Source: an uncultured Kordiimonas sp. (GTDB taxonomy: Bacteria > Pseudomonadota > Alphaproteobacteria > Sphingomonadales > Kordiimonadaceae). Taken from it: a stretch of 64,000 nt of DNA. The notes under the pieces were generated by a model that worked only from the letters and a program-made list of their open reading frames with translations, ran no database searches and was not told the DNA's origin. This document shows, in pieces, positions 17,318 through 25,120 of this stretch. A program made the position numbers and the translations under genes. The stretch lies in contig CANNEK010000004.1 of the NCBI GenBank assembly GCA_947503625.1, forward strand, positions 186,001 to 250,000, in the 5' to 3' direction. The first letter of the stretch is position 1, and every line of letters begins with the position of its first letter.

Positions 17318-17812
17318 GTGTCTGACGTATCGATTGACGGAATGGACAGAAAAATATTAAGCGCGCTTGTTGCTGACGCGGGGCAGAGTTACGCAGAACT
17401 TGGTCGGGTTGCGGGCCTATCGGCACCTGCGGTTCATGAACGGGTCAAACGTCTGAAGGCAGCTGGCAAGATCACTGCTACCGTGGCGCGGATTAATGGG
17501 GCGAGCATTGGTAAACCACTTCTGGTTTTCCTGCACGTCAGTACCGAAAACTGGGGATTCAGTCAGGCCTTCGAAGAGCTGATGGCCTTGCCCGAAATTG
17601 AGGAGTGCCATTCTGTAACAGGTGACACCTCATTGATTTTGAAGGTTCGGTTGCCCAATTCGCGCGCGCTTGAGTCTCTTTTGCGGCAAATACACCGGTT
17701 TGATAGTGTTATTTCGACGAAAACATTTGTGACCTTGTCTACCTACAAAGATGTTCCTGTTCAGGCGGACCAGACGATGGAATGGCCAGAGCCACCGTTG
17801 CCAGTCGCATAG
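17318..17812 (+). CDS. Lrp/AsnC-family transcriptional regulator
   Basis: This 164-residue protein has an N-terminal winged HTH (IDGMDRKILSAL, then YAELGRVAGLSAPAVHERVKRL) and a C-terminal RAM ligand-binding domain (CHSVTGDTSLILKVR). The GTG at 17318 has GGGG about eight bases upstream and gives the usual family length; in-frame ATGs at 17270 and 17279 would add an unusual leader. Its divergence from the dioxygenase suggests control by tryptophan or kynurenine, as for KynR of Pseudomonas. That is inference. Confidence 0.88.
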   Translation: MSDVSIDGMDRKILSALVADAGQSYAELGRVAGLSAPAVHERVKRLKAAGKITATVARINGASIGKPLLVFLHVSTENWGFSQAFEELMALPEIEECHSVTGDTSLILKVRLPNSRALESLLRQIHRFDSVISTKTFVTLSTYKDVPVQADQTMEWPEPPLPVA

Positions 17813-17855
17813 TTAGCCCACGGTAGTAACTATTGTAAGGATCATTGCTGAGAAT

Positions 17856-17887
17856 GAAAAAGGCCCGGCAAGTTAATGCCGAGCCTT
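17856..17887 (-). terminator. Terminator of tRNA-Cys
   Basis: AAGGCCCGGCA and TGCCGAGCCTT form an 11-bp stem with one mismatch and a six-base loop. On the minus strand it is followed by five T. Confidence 0.75.
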
Positions 17888-17896
17888 CTGAATTCT

Positions 17897-17970
17897 TGGA
17901 GGCGCGAACGAGAATCGAACTCGTGTACACGGATTTGCAATCCGCTGCGTCACCACTCCGCCATCGCGCC
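17897..17970 (-). tRNA. tRNA-Cys (GCA)
   Basis: This is a 74-nt cloverleaf on the minus strand. The acceptor GGCGCGA pairs with TCGCGCC, the anticodon GCA lies in the loop ATTGCAAAT, the T-loop is AGTTCGATTCT, the discriminator U73 is typical of tRNA-Cys, and CCA is encoded. Confidence 0.97.
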
Positions 17971-17998
17971 TCATGTGGCTACCCGTTAGGGAGAGCAG

Positions 17999-18027
17999 CA
18001 TATAACAAAGCCATCGGAATGCATCAA
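17999..18027 (-). promoter_or_regulatory. Sigma-70 promoter of tRNA-Cys
   Basis: On the minus strand, TTGATG (18027-18022), a 17-base spacer and TATATG (18004-17999) lie about 30 bases upstream of the tRNA. Confidence 0.65.
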
Positions 18028-18153
18028 CGCTTTTTTCATTCGTCCCGATATGCTGGCATTTAAACGTTTGTTGGCTGGCAAACTGGCCTCATGCCTGATA
18101 AAGGTTTGCGCGAGTTAATCGTTTAAACGCCGATTAATAAGGGGAGGAATGTC

Positions 18154-18654
18154 GTGAAAAAAATACTATTGTTCGCATTATTGTTTGCAGGTTTTCTAAC
18201 ACAGGCGTCATACGCCGACGATGCTGTACTTTATCTCGTGAGACACGCCGAAAAGCAGGCTGACAGCGATCCGGCGCTGACGGAGCTTGGCGTTAGACGT
18301 GCCGCTGCGCTGGCAGAACGGCTCAAGGCAGCCAAGCTGTCCAGGGTCTATTCCACGGACTACAAGCGAACGCGCCAGACGGCGGCGCCGACGGCCCAGC
18401 AAAAAGGACTTGAGGTAACGCTCTATGATCCGCGGGCCTTCAACGAATTTGCCGAGGCGCTGCGAACAGAGTTTTTGGCGCAAACCGACTCAATTCTGGT
18501 TGTCGGCCATAGCAATACAACGCCTTATCTTGCCACTTTGCTCACCGGAACCGAACACCCGATGCTCAATGAAGATCAGTATGATCATCTGTATGTCATA
18601 AAAAAAGCGGAAGATGGTTCGCTGACAGCAACCATCGAGTATTTCAACCCCTAG
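18154..18654 (+). CDS. Exported SixA-like histidine phosphatase
   Basis: This 166-residue protein carries a signal peptide ending near SYA, so it is predicted periplasmic, unlike cytoplasmic SixA. It shows the histidine-phosphatase catalytic core: VRHAEK (His31 is the phospho-acceptor), an Arg in DYKRTRQTA and the second His in VGHSNT. The GTG start follows GGGGAGG by six to seven bases; an ATG five bases upstream is out of frame and stops at once. The substrate is unknown. Confidence 0.85.
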   Translation: MKKILLFALLFAGFLTQASYADDAVLYLVRHAEKQADSDPALTELGVRRAAALAERLKAAKLSRVYSTDYKRTRQTAAPTAQQKGLEVTLYDPRAFNEFAEALRTEFLAQTDSILVVGHSNTTPYLATLLTGTEHPMLNEDQYDHLYVIKKAEDGSLTATIEYFNP

Positions 18655-18807
18655 TTTCCCGTGTCCGCCCATCTGGAGGCAGTTGATCGCATCTCCGGGG
18701 CAAATGATCGAAACCAAATTGGTTTTGGGCACGTATTTGATAGGACGACGGCATAGGGCTATTGAGAAAACTGCCCCAAAAATGGCAGGTGTGGTGACAG
18801 AAACACA

Positions 18808-18836
18808 TTGTTTCCGCTCAGTTCACCCTATATATA
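18808..18836 (+). promoter_or_regulatory. Candidate promoter of pcm
   Basis: TTGTTT (18808-18813), a 17-base spacer and TATATA (18831-18836) fit a sigma-70 promoter. The predicted leader then contains a short hairpin, CGGCTT/AAGCCG, at 18852-18866 followed by TTTT. Confidence 0.45.
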
Positions 18837-18898
18837 GAGCGTGAAAATGTGCGGCTTTAAAAGCCGTTTTGGAACGCTTGAATGGATAAGGACCTGAC

Positions 18899-19552
18899 GT
18901 GAGCGAAACAGCTACTGCCCTTTCACACATGATCGACTGTCAACTTCGACCAAATGAAGTGAATGACGAGCGCATAATCGGCGCTATCTCTGCCGTGCCG
19001 CGGGATATGTTTGTGCCCAAGGCCAAACGCCCTGTTGCCTATGTGGATGAAGATATCGAGGTGGGCGAAGGCCGCTTCCTTCTGGAACCTCGCGTATTTG
19101 GTCGCATGCTGATAGCGGCGGACATCCAGCCTGCGGACATTGTTCTCGATATAGGGTGTGCAACGGGATACTCGTCCGCCGTTCTGGCGCAGCTTGCAGA
19201 GGCTGTTGTGGCCGTTGAGGAAAATGAAACGCTCGCAGCGACAGCTGAAAAGAAACTGGCCGAACAGGATGTGATGAACGTTGCTGTTGTCACCTGCACA
19301 ATGTGTGACGGTGTAGCAAAACAGGGCCCTTACGATGTCATTTTTATCGAAGGCGCCGTGGAGGAGATTCCGGCACGCCTTGTCAAGCAGTTGAAAGAAG
19401 GCGGCCGGCTTGTGTGTGTTAAACTTGAAGATGGAGTTGGGCGCGCCCATATCATCAGGAAAACGCCTGAGGGGGTTGAAGCGCGGAACTTGTTTGATGC
19501 CAGTGTTATGACGCTTCCGGGTTTTGAGAAAACCCAGGCTTTCGTTTTTTGA
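18899..19552 (+). CDS. pcm: Protein-L-isoaspartate O-methyltransferase
   Basis: This 217-residue SAM-dependent enzyme methylates isoaspartyl residues in damaged proteins. The N-terminal part has MIDCQLRPNEVND and VPRDMFVP, the SAM motif I is LDIGCATGYSSAVLA (about residues 82-96), and FIEGAVEEIP is the post-motif region. The GTG at 18899 has AAGGA upstream. Several alphaproteobacteria place pcm directly before a tolC gene, as here. Confidence 0.88.
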   Translation: MSETATALSHMIDCQLRPNEVNDERIIGAISAVPRDMFVPKAKRPVAYVDEDIEVGEGRFLLEPRVFGRMLIAADIQPADIVLDIGCATGYSSAVLAQLAEAVVAVEENETLAATAEKKLAEQDVMNVAVVTCTMCDGVAKQGPYDVIFIEGAVEEIPARLVKQLKEGGRLVCVKLEDGVGRAHIIRKTPEGVEARNLFDASVMTLPGFEKTQAFVF

Positions 19553-19715
19553 TTAAAAATGAAGTGAATTTGGAATTGGCCAAAAAAAGGTCAAAAATCG
19601 CAATGAAAGATGATACAGGGAACATTATAAGAAAACTTTCTCTGATCACGTCGTTCAAAGCGAATACGTTGATGAAATAAAAATAATATAACAGCGAGGA
19701 ATTGAGGAGATTTAA

Positions 19716-21104
19716 ATGAAATTGAGCATTAAAGCCATACTGGCCGCGACGACCGTTTTGGCTGGTACATCAATGGCGTCTGCCGAAACGCTGAAAGAAG
19801 CGCTTGCCGCAGCCTATGCCAGTAACCCCCAGCTTATGGCACAGCGCGCTGCCCTCAGGGCAACGGACGAGAGTGTCGCAGCTGCCAATGCAGGCTTTTT
19901 ACCTTCGGTGGATGGAGCAGTTACACTACAGCGTGGTGCTCAGACTTTTGACACATCCGCATCCCCCGAGGGTCAGGTGTCTGACCAAGACATCAACGAT
20001 GACAGCTATACTTTAACTGTTAACCAGAACCTGTTTCGCGGGTTTCAGGACCGCAGTACACGTAAACAGCGCCTGCGGGAAATAGATGCAGGCCGCGCCC
20101 AACTTGAAAATGTTGAACAACAGGTGTTGCTGGACGCGGTTACTGCTTACATGAATGTGCTGCGCGATGAGGCGGTTGTTGAGCTTAACAACAACAACAT
20201 TCAAGTGCTCGAGCGTCAGTTGCAGGCAAGTCGGGATCGTTTTCGGGTCGGTGAAGTTACCCGGACCGATGTTGCGCAATCTGAGGCCCGCCTTGAAGGC
20301 GCGAAATCCACGCTCCTGACAGCAGAAGCAACCCTTGCTGCCAGCAGGGCCTTGTATCAGCGCGTGATCGGGCGTCCACCTGCCACCCTTGAAACACCGG
20401 CCGAGCAGCCTGAACTACCGATGACGCTTGATGAGGCTGTTGAAGTGGCAGTTTCCGGAAGCCCCAACGTTAAACTGGCTCGTTATAATGAAGAGGCTGC
20501 GCGCTATTCAATTAACCAAGCAAAGGGAACTCTTCTGCCAAGCGTGGATGTCACGTACCAACGGCTTCACAACGAAGGTATTGCAGCCTTTGGTCCTCAG
20601 GTCTTCCCGTCAGTTTTTGACCGGAACAGGGTTACTTTGCAGCTATCGGTACCGATATTTAATGGTGGCCTTCGCCATTCTAACGTGCGCCGGGCAAAGC
20701 AGGTGCGCAGCCAGCGCATGATGGAGATTTATCAGGCCGAGCGGGTTGCTCAGGAACAGGCCTTGGTTGGATGGGACAACTACCGGGCAGCCAAAGGGCA
20801 AATTCTTTCAAATGAAGCCCAGGTTCGCGCGAACGAGATTGCGCTTGAAGGTGTGCGGCAGGAAGCTTATGTGGGCTCTCGCACAACGCTTGATGTTTTG
20901 AATGCCGAGCAGGAACTACTGAACTCTCGTGTGTCGCTGGTAAGGGCACAGCGGGACGAAGCAGTTGCCGCCTATAGCCTTGTGTCAGCGATTGGTCGCC
21001 TGACAGCGCGCGAGATCGGTCTCGGCGTTGATCTGTATAATGAAGAAGCGTATTTCGATAAAGTGAACGGCAAATTCATCGGTTTCGATACCGAGGTAAA
21101 ATAG
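19716..21104 (+). CDS. tolC: TolC-family outer-membrane export channel
   Basis: This 462-residue protein has a signal peptide (ending near ASA) and the two OEP repeats typical of TolC: long helices (residues about 100-200 and 310-420) and strands such as TLTVNQNLFRG and LQLSVPIFNGG. It trimerises as a channel-tunnel used by type I secretion and RND pumps. The start has AGGAG seven bases upstream. An RTX protein gene follows after a terminator, suggesting use in type I export; no HlyB/HlyD partners lie in the window. Confidence 0.9.
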   Translation: MKLSIKAILAATTVLAGTSMASAETLKEALAAAYASNPQLMAQRAALRATDESVAAANAGFLPSVDGAVTLQRGAQTFDTSASPEGQVSDQDINDDSYTLTVNQNLFRGFQDRSTRKQRLREIDAGRAQLENVEQQVLLDAVTAYMNVLRDEAVVELNNNNIQVLERQLQASRDRFRVGEVTRTDVAQSEARLEGAKSTLLTAEATLAASRALYQRVIGRPPATLETPAEQPELPMTLDEAVEVAVSGSPNVKLARYNEEAARYSINQAKGTLLPSVDVTYQRLHNEGIAAFGPQVFPSVFDRNRVTLQLSVPIFNGGLRHSNVRRAKQVRSQRMMEIYQAERVAQEQALVGWDNYRAAKGQILSNEAQVRANEIALEGVRQEAYVGSRTTLDVLNAEQELLNSRVSLVRAQRDEAVAAYSLVSAIGRLTAREIGLGVDLYNEEAYFDKVNGKFIGFDTEVK

Positions 21105-21131
21105 CTCACCAACGAATAGATACATTCTTTG

Positions 21132-21160
21132 AAAAAAGGAGCCTTTTGGCTCCTTTTTTA
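21132..21160 (+). terminator. Terminator after tolC
   Basis: AAAAAAGGAGCC and GGCTCCTTTTTT form a 12-bp stem with a TTTT loop and a T-rich tail, 28 bases past the tolC stop. Confidence 0.9.
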
Positions 21161-21243
21161 TTGGCCATACTATCGTCATGAATCGCGTATAAGGTGTAAA
21201 ATGCTCTTATAGAGTTAACCTTAACACGATTGGGAGACGACAA

Positions 21244-21849
21244 ATGGCGATAATTACAGGCACAAGTGGTAACGACACCCTGAACGGTACCTCAAGCGCG
21301 GATATCATCTATTCGCAAGGCGGCAATGATGTGGTGAATGGCGCCGCCGGCAACGACGAAATCGGCGGCGGTTCGGGCAATGACAATCTGGATGGTGGCA
21401 TAGGAAATGACACCATTTTTGGTGGCGGTGGCGCTGACACCATAGAGGGCGGGTCGGGTGTCGATTTACTCTTCGGAAGTGACGGTAATGATCGTGTCAA
21501 TGGTGGTAGCGGCAATGATACTATTATCGGAGGTGCGGGCAACGATACCCTCCAAGGTGGTTCCGGCAGCGATGTTTTCCAGTTCTATGATGGTTATGGA
21601 AACGACTTAGTCGAAGATTTCAGCATTCCTGACGATACGATTCAACTTTACGGAAGTAATGATTCATACACGATCTCAGCAGGCTTTCGCTTGAATGGTG
21701 CTGACGGCATACCATTCACATCTGATGACGTCGGAGTAAACCTAGTGGTTGATACGGGATCAGATACGATAACTTTCCCTGCCGTTTACAACTATTTGGC
21801 TTTGGCTGCGGTGTCAGATTCGCTGGCAAGTACGATCGAGATTCTATGA
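21244..21849 (+). CDS. Small RTX calcium-binding protein, probable type I substrate
   Basis: This 201-residue protein without a signal peptide consists of roughly nine RTX nonapeptides ([27 protein letters not shown] and others) from residue 8 to about 115. An 85-residue C-terminal domain follows, beginning [17 protein letters not shown], which resembles the conserved RTX-terminal secretion region. There is no catalytic or adhesin domain. Calcium should fold the beta-roll after export. It sits 139 bases after tolC with its own ribosome-binding site and terminator. Confidence 0.85.
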   Translation: MAIITGTSGNDTLNGTSSADIIYSQGGNDVVNGAAGNDEIGGGSGNDNLDGGIGNDTIFGGGGADTIEGGSGVDLLFGSDGNDRVNGGSGNDTIIGGAGNDTLQGGSGSDVFQFYDGYGNDLVEDFSIPDDTIQLYGSNDSYTISAGFRLNGADGIPFTSDDVGVNLVVDTGSDTITFPAVYNYLALAAVSDSLASTIEIL

Positions 21850-21884
21850 ACTTGGAAAGCCTGAATTATAACAAAGGAAATAAC

Positions 21885-21908
21885 GGGAGCCATGGCTCCC
21901 TTTTCTTT
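21885..21908 (+). terminator. Terminator of the RTX gene
   Basis: The perfect palindrome GGGAGCCATGGCTCCC is followed by TTTTCTTT, 36 bases past the stop. Confidence 0.85.
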
Positions 21909-21934
21909 ATTGTTATCGTGCCTGATCTCGCTCT

Positions 21935-21949
21935 TTAAATTTCTGTTAA
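21935..21949. promoter_or_regulatory. Exact CtrA-type box upstream of popZ
   Basis: TTAA-ATTTCTG-TTAA is a perfect match to the TTAA-N7-TTAA consensus of the cell-cycle regulator CtrA. It lies 87 bases before popZ and about 25 bases before its candidate -35 element. Confidence 0.5.
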
Positions 21950-21978
21950 CTGCTTTAGTTTTATTAAGAATTATTGAC

Positions 21979-22003
21979 ACAGGTAAGTCTTGACGGTACC
22001 TGT
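21979..22003. promoter_or_regulatory. 25-bp hyphenated palindrome in the popZ promoter region
   Basis: ACAGGTA, an 11-base gap and TACCTGT form a perfect 7-bp inverted repeat. Its left arm touches a consensus TTGACA at 21974-21979. It could be a repressor operator. Confidence 0.4.
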
Positions 22004-22035
22004 TTCTGAGGGAGTGATTTTTAATTGGCTGGTCT

Positions 22036-22632
22036 ATGAGCGCTAACGCATCTGAAGACGAACCGACCATGGAAGAAATTCTGGCATCCATTCGCCGGAT
22101 TATTTCTGATGAATCGGAAGACGAAGGGGAACTGGAGGCGGCGGAAGAGGAGTCTTTCGACGAAGGGCCTGCGGCTGACCCCGAGCCTGAAGCCGTTGTG
22201 GAACCGGATCCGGAGCCCGAACCCGAGCCAGACCCGGAACCAACACCGGAGCCCGAGCCTGAACCAACACCAGAGCCCACTCCTGAGCCAACACCAGAAC
22301 CAACACCGGAGCCAACTCCTGAACCAGCGCCTCCACCACCTCCGCCGCCAGAGCCGGAGCCTGAAGAAGATATTCTGGAGTTGACTGACCTTGCATCACC
22401 GGGCGAGATCGAATCCATCGTCTCTGCACCTGTTGAATCGCAGGCAGCTGAAAGCTTCGCGCACCTTACCCACCTGATGGTGCAGGGATATGGTGGCGCT
22501 GAAAACACGCTCGAGTCCTTGGTTCGTGCGATGTTAAAGCCGATGTTGCAGGCTTGGCTTGATGAAAATCTTCCGGAAATCGTTCAGGATGCGGTAGAAC
22601 GTGAAGTTGCACGTATCGCCCGGCGGCAGTAG
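22036..22632 (+). CDS. popZ: Polar organizing protein PopZ (DUF2497)
   Basis: This 198-residue protein has the three PopZ regions. The N-terminal helix has [18 protein letters not shown] long acidic Pro/Glu-rich linker (about residues 50-115, PEPTPEP-type repeats and a poly-Pro run) follows. The C-terminal oligomerisation helices have [22 protein letters not shown] and a final basic end. PopZ self-assembles at cell poles and anchors the ParB-parS centromere in Caulobacter. Its position upstream of valS is conserved there, although here two protease genes intervene. Confidence 0.93.
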   Translation: MSANASEDEPTMEEILASIRRIISDESEDEGELEAAEEESFDEGPAADPEPEAVVEPDPEPEPEPDPEPTPEPEPEPTPEPTPEPTPEPTPEPTPEPAPPPPPPPEPEPEEDILELTDLASPGEIESIVSAPVESQAAESFAHLTHLMVQGYGGAENTLESLVRAMLKPMLQAWLDENLPEIVQDAVEREVARIARRQ

Positions 22633-22703
22633 CCACTAATCCCATTTTTTGATTGATATCAGGGCAACTCTTCGCAACTGCTGCTGCATGCTTCTGCCGT
22701 TCA

Positions 22704-23774
22704 CTAGTTGTGGTCGGAAGCACCCTGCTTGTGCGGGTTTAGAGGGCGTGATTTTGCCGAATACAGAGTTAGAACAGGATAGACCGGTATCTTCGGCCCA
22801 AAAAACTTGACGATGAAGTCTTCGTTGTTAGGCGTATAGACCGCACCATCAATCATTTGCACAGGATCGCCCTTTTCATCGACAACAGGTGACAGCAGCA
22901 AGCGCTGGCCTTCAAAATCAATCACATGGCGATACTGGGCCAGAATGCTGGCTCCAATAAGACCGTCCCGGTCTTCGCTTTGGTTAGGCACGCTGCTTGA
23001 GATGAAGATTGGGAGGTTTTCGAAATAGAGGTTGCCAAAACTGACGTTTGCAGCAGTGAGAACACCCATCTGTTTTGGTTCAAGTTGCTTTCGTTCTCTG
23101 AGGGAGGTCACTTTCATGAAGTGCTTTTTGCTCCAGAAAACCAGCCCGCCGGGGTAACCGCTATCCAGCATCATGTTTTTTGCTGTCGCTCGTCTTTCCC
23201 AGGGTAACCGGGACTTGAACATAATGTAGGGTGTGTGTCCCTGCATGCGCAACCGGTGCTCTATCTCAAAATCTTCCTCAAGATCCGTGCCGGGCGGGTA
23301 CAAGCGCAATTTGCCTTGTTGCGGGTCAATTTCAACCAGGTATCGGCGAAACAATTCCTGACCAATAATGCCATTGAAGTCCGCCTCAAGAGCTTCCTTG
23401 ATCTGAGGTTCATCAACAATCAACAGGCCGTTTTTACTGATAAAGCTGGCTTCACCTTCTCCGAGCGGTACATCCCCCAGACGACTGCCCGTAACGGAAT
23501 GGCCAATAGCCGGAAAGCTGACCTGGGCTTCATTGCCGGTGAAGGCGGTTTCAGGAACGAATGAGTTTTCAAAAAAAATCGATGTGGTTGCCCCGGTATC
23601 CAAAAGGAAAACAAGATTGCCGTCCGGTGTATCGAAAACGATGTGTGTTCGGTTATCGACGATCTCGATCGATAGTTCCGCAAGAGGAGTTACTTGAGCG
23701 AACGCTGCAGACTGCCAGGCAAATGATGCAACTGCGATAACAACCGTTTGAAGCACTGAATACAAAACTTTCAT
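22704..23774 (-). CDS. Exported two-motif retropepsin-like aspartic protease, copy 1
   Basis: This 356-residue protein has a signal peptide ending near AFA. It carries two aspartyl-protease half-sites in one chain: LLDTGATTS (Asp59) with its IIG partner (136-138), and MLDSGYPGG (Asp204) with DGLIG near residue 270. Each half thus has the D-T/S-G and hydrophobic-hydrophobic-Gly pair seen in retropepsins. It is a clear paralogue of the next gene (shared LYPPGTDL/LYPQGTDL, PWER/PWET and a YTPNNE/YPPNDE tail). The substrate is unknown. Confidence 0.72.
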   Translation of the reverse strand: MKVLYSVLQTVVIAVASFAWQSAAFAQVTPLAELSIEIVDNRTHIVFDTPDGNLVFLLDTGATTSIFFENSFVPETAFTGNEAQVSFPAIGHSVTGSRLGDVPLGEGEASFISKNGLLIVDEPQIKEALEADFNGIIGQELFRRYLVEIDPQQGKLRLYPPGTDLEEDFEIEHRLRMQGHTPYIMFKSRLPWERRATAKNMMLDSGYPGGLVFWSKKHFMKVTSLRERKQLEPKQMGVLTAANVSFGNLYFENLPIFISSSVPNQSEDRDGLIGASILAQYRHVIDFEGQRLLLSPVVDEKGDPVQMIDGAVYTPNNEDFIVKFFGPKIPVYPVLTLYSAKSRPLNPHKQGASDHN

Positions 23775-23907
23775 GCCTCGACTATAGAAAGCGGACTGCT
23801 GTATGGCAATTCAATCAGGCGTGATTGCGATGAGTTGACGCCTTTCAGGGATGAATGACGACTGAAAAATGGTTAATACCGGTTTGCCGCGCGGGGCAGG
23901 CATGCGC

Positions 23908-24945
23908 TCAATCCACTTCAATAGTGATTTTTGGTGAAGCAGAAAGCCGCTCGGGAAAGTCGGAAAAAACAAAAGGTTCGTCGTTGGGTGGATAGAAGGT
24001 GCCATCTATCTGACGCGAATAATTGTTGCCTTCATGTTTTGCCAGCATCCACATACGCGCGCCTGTCAGGTCAATGGCGTAGCTGAAGCTGTTTATGATT
24101 GTCCCGCCGATCAATCCGTCTCGCTTGCCAGCCTGTTTGGGTGGGAGCGCCCCCAGAAAGACGGGTGTGTGCAAAAAGGTTAACCGGCCAAACTTGAAGC
24201 GTGCGCGGCCAACAATCGCGACACTCTCTTCGTGCTGGTATACCTCGGGTGTCAACCTCGCTGCCTTCCGGTAGTGAATACTGTCCCAGAAAACGATAGT
24301 GCCGGGGTATCCGGTGTCGACCAGCATCTGCTTCATTGACGGTGAGGTTTCCCATGGCATTTTTGTGCGAAACCTGATGTGTGGCGCTCCATCTTGCATA
24401 TATAGTTTGTGAAGTGTGCGGTATTGCGGGCCGAGGTCTGTTCCTTGCGGGTACAAACGTATTTTCTGGTCTTTCGGATCGACTTCAACAGTGTACCCGC
24501 TAAAGAACTCGCGGCCCAGTATGCCGTCGTATCGCACCAGACGTCGTGCTTTCATGTTGGATTTGTCATCAAGCAGGATGACTTTTTGCAGGTTTATGGT
24601 TTTGTTACCAATATCGATTGAAACGGGCGCCAGTCGTTTGCCATTGAATGTTTGGTCAAGGGCAGGGAACAGGATTGCTGCGTCACCTGAAATCGGCAGG
24701 CGTTTTATCGCTTCTTCCATATTGGCGAATAAAACGGTTGTGGATGCGCCCGTATCCAACAGCATCGACAAGGGGTCCCCGTTCAAGGTTGCTGTCAGTC
24801 TTATCCGATTGTTTTCGTATTTGAACGGTATGACCGCAACTGGTTGCAGGTCTGCCTGTTCTGGTTCTTTTGCCCAGCCACCAATGTGAGCGGACACGTT
24901 CAAAGCCAGCAAGAGACATAGCGAAAAGGAAACTCTTGGAAACAT
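23908..24945 (-). CDS. Exported two-motif retropepsin-like aspartic protease, copy 2
   Basis: This 345-residue paralogue of the gene at 22704 is transcribed first. The signal peptide covers about residues 1-25. The first half-site is LLDTGASTT (Asp64) with DGILGREFF. The second is LVDTGYPGT (Asp about 212) with DGLIGGTII. Both Asp-Thr-Gly motifs are intact, so a pepsin-like intramolecular active site is plausible. The 133-base gap before copy 1 holds no terminator, so the two may be co-transcribed. Confidence 0.72.
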   Translation of the reverse strand: MFPRVSFSLCLLLALNVSAHIGGWAKEPEQADLQPVAVIPFKYENNRIRLTATLNGDPLSMLLDTGASTTVLFANMEEAIKRLPISGDAAILFPALDQTFNGKRLAPVSIDIGNKTINLQKVILLDDKSNMKARRLVRYDGILGREFFSGYTVEVDPKDQKIRLYPQGTDLGPQYRTLHKLYMQDGAPHIRFRTKMPWETSPSMKQMLVDTGYPGTIVFWDSIHYRKAARLTPEVYQHEESVAIVGRARFKFGRLTFLHTPVFLGALPPKQAGKRDGLIGGTIINSFSYAIDLTGARMWMLAKHEGNNYSRQIDGTFYPPNDEPFVFSDFPERLSASPKITIEVD

Positions 24946-25120
24946 ATCCGGAGCATAACTGATCGAAGTTCATGTTCAAGGTAAACAGCGAAACTCGCGT
25001 GTTGTAAGACAGGGCGAATAAGTTTATGCAAAACAGGGCTTTCGTTTTGCACGAAACTTGTGCATTTTGCGGCCCAATTTGACCCAAAAAGCCGCAAATG
25101 CCGGCAACGCAGGTAAGCAG

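Noticed and set aside
21792-22508. A 238-residue minus-strand frame rich in Ser/Gly opposite popZ
   Set aside because: It is the antisense of the Pro/Glu codon repeats of popZ, has no ribosome-binding site and no domain.
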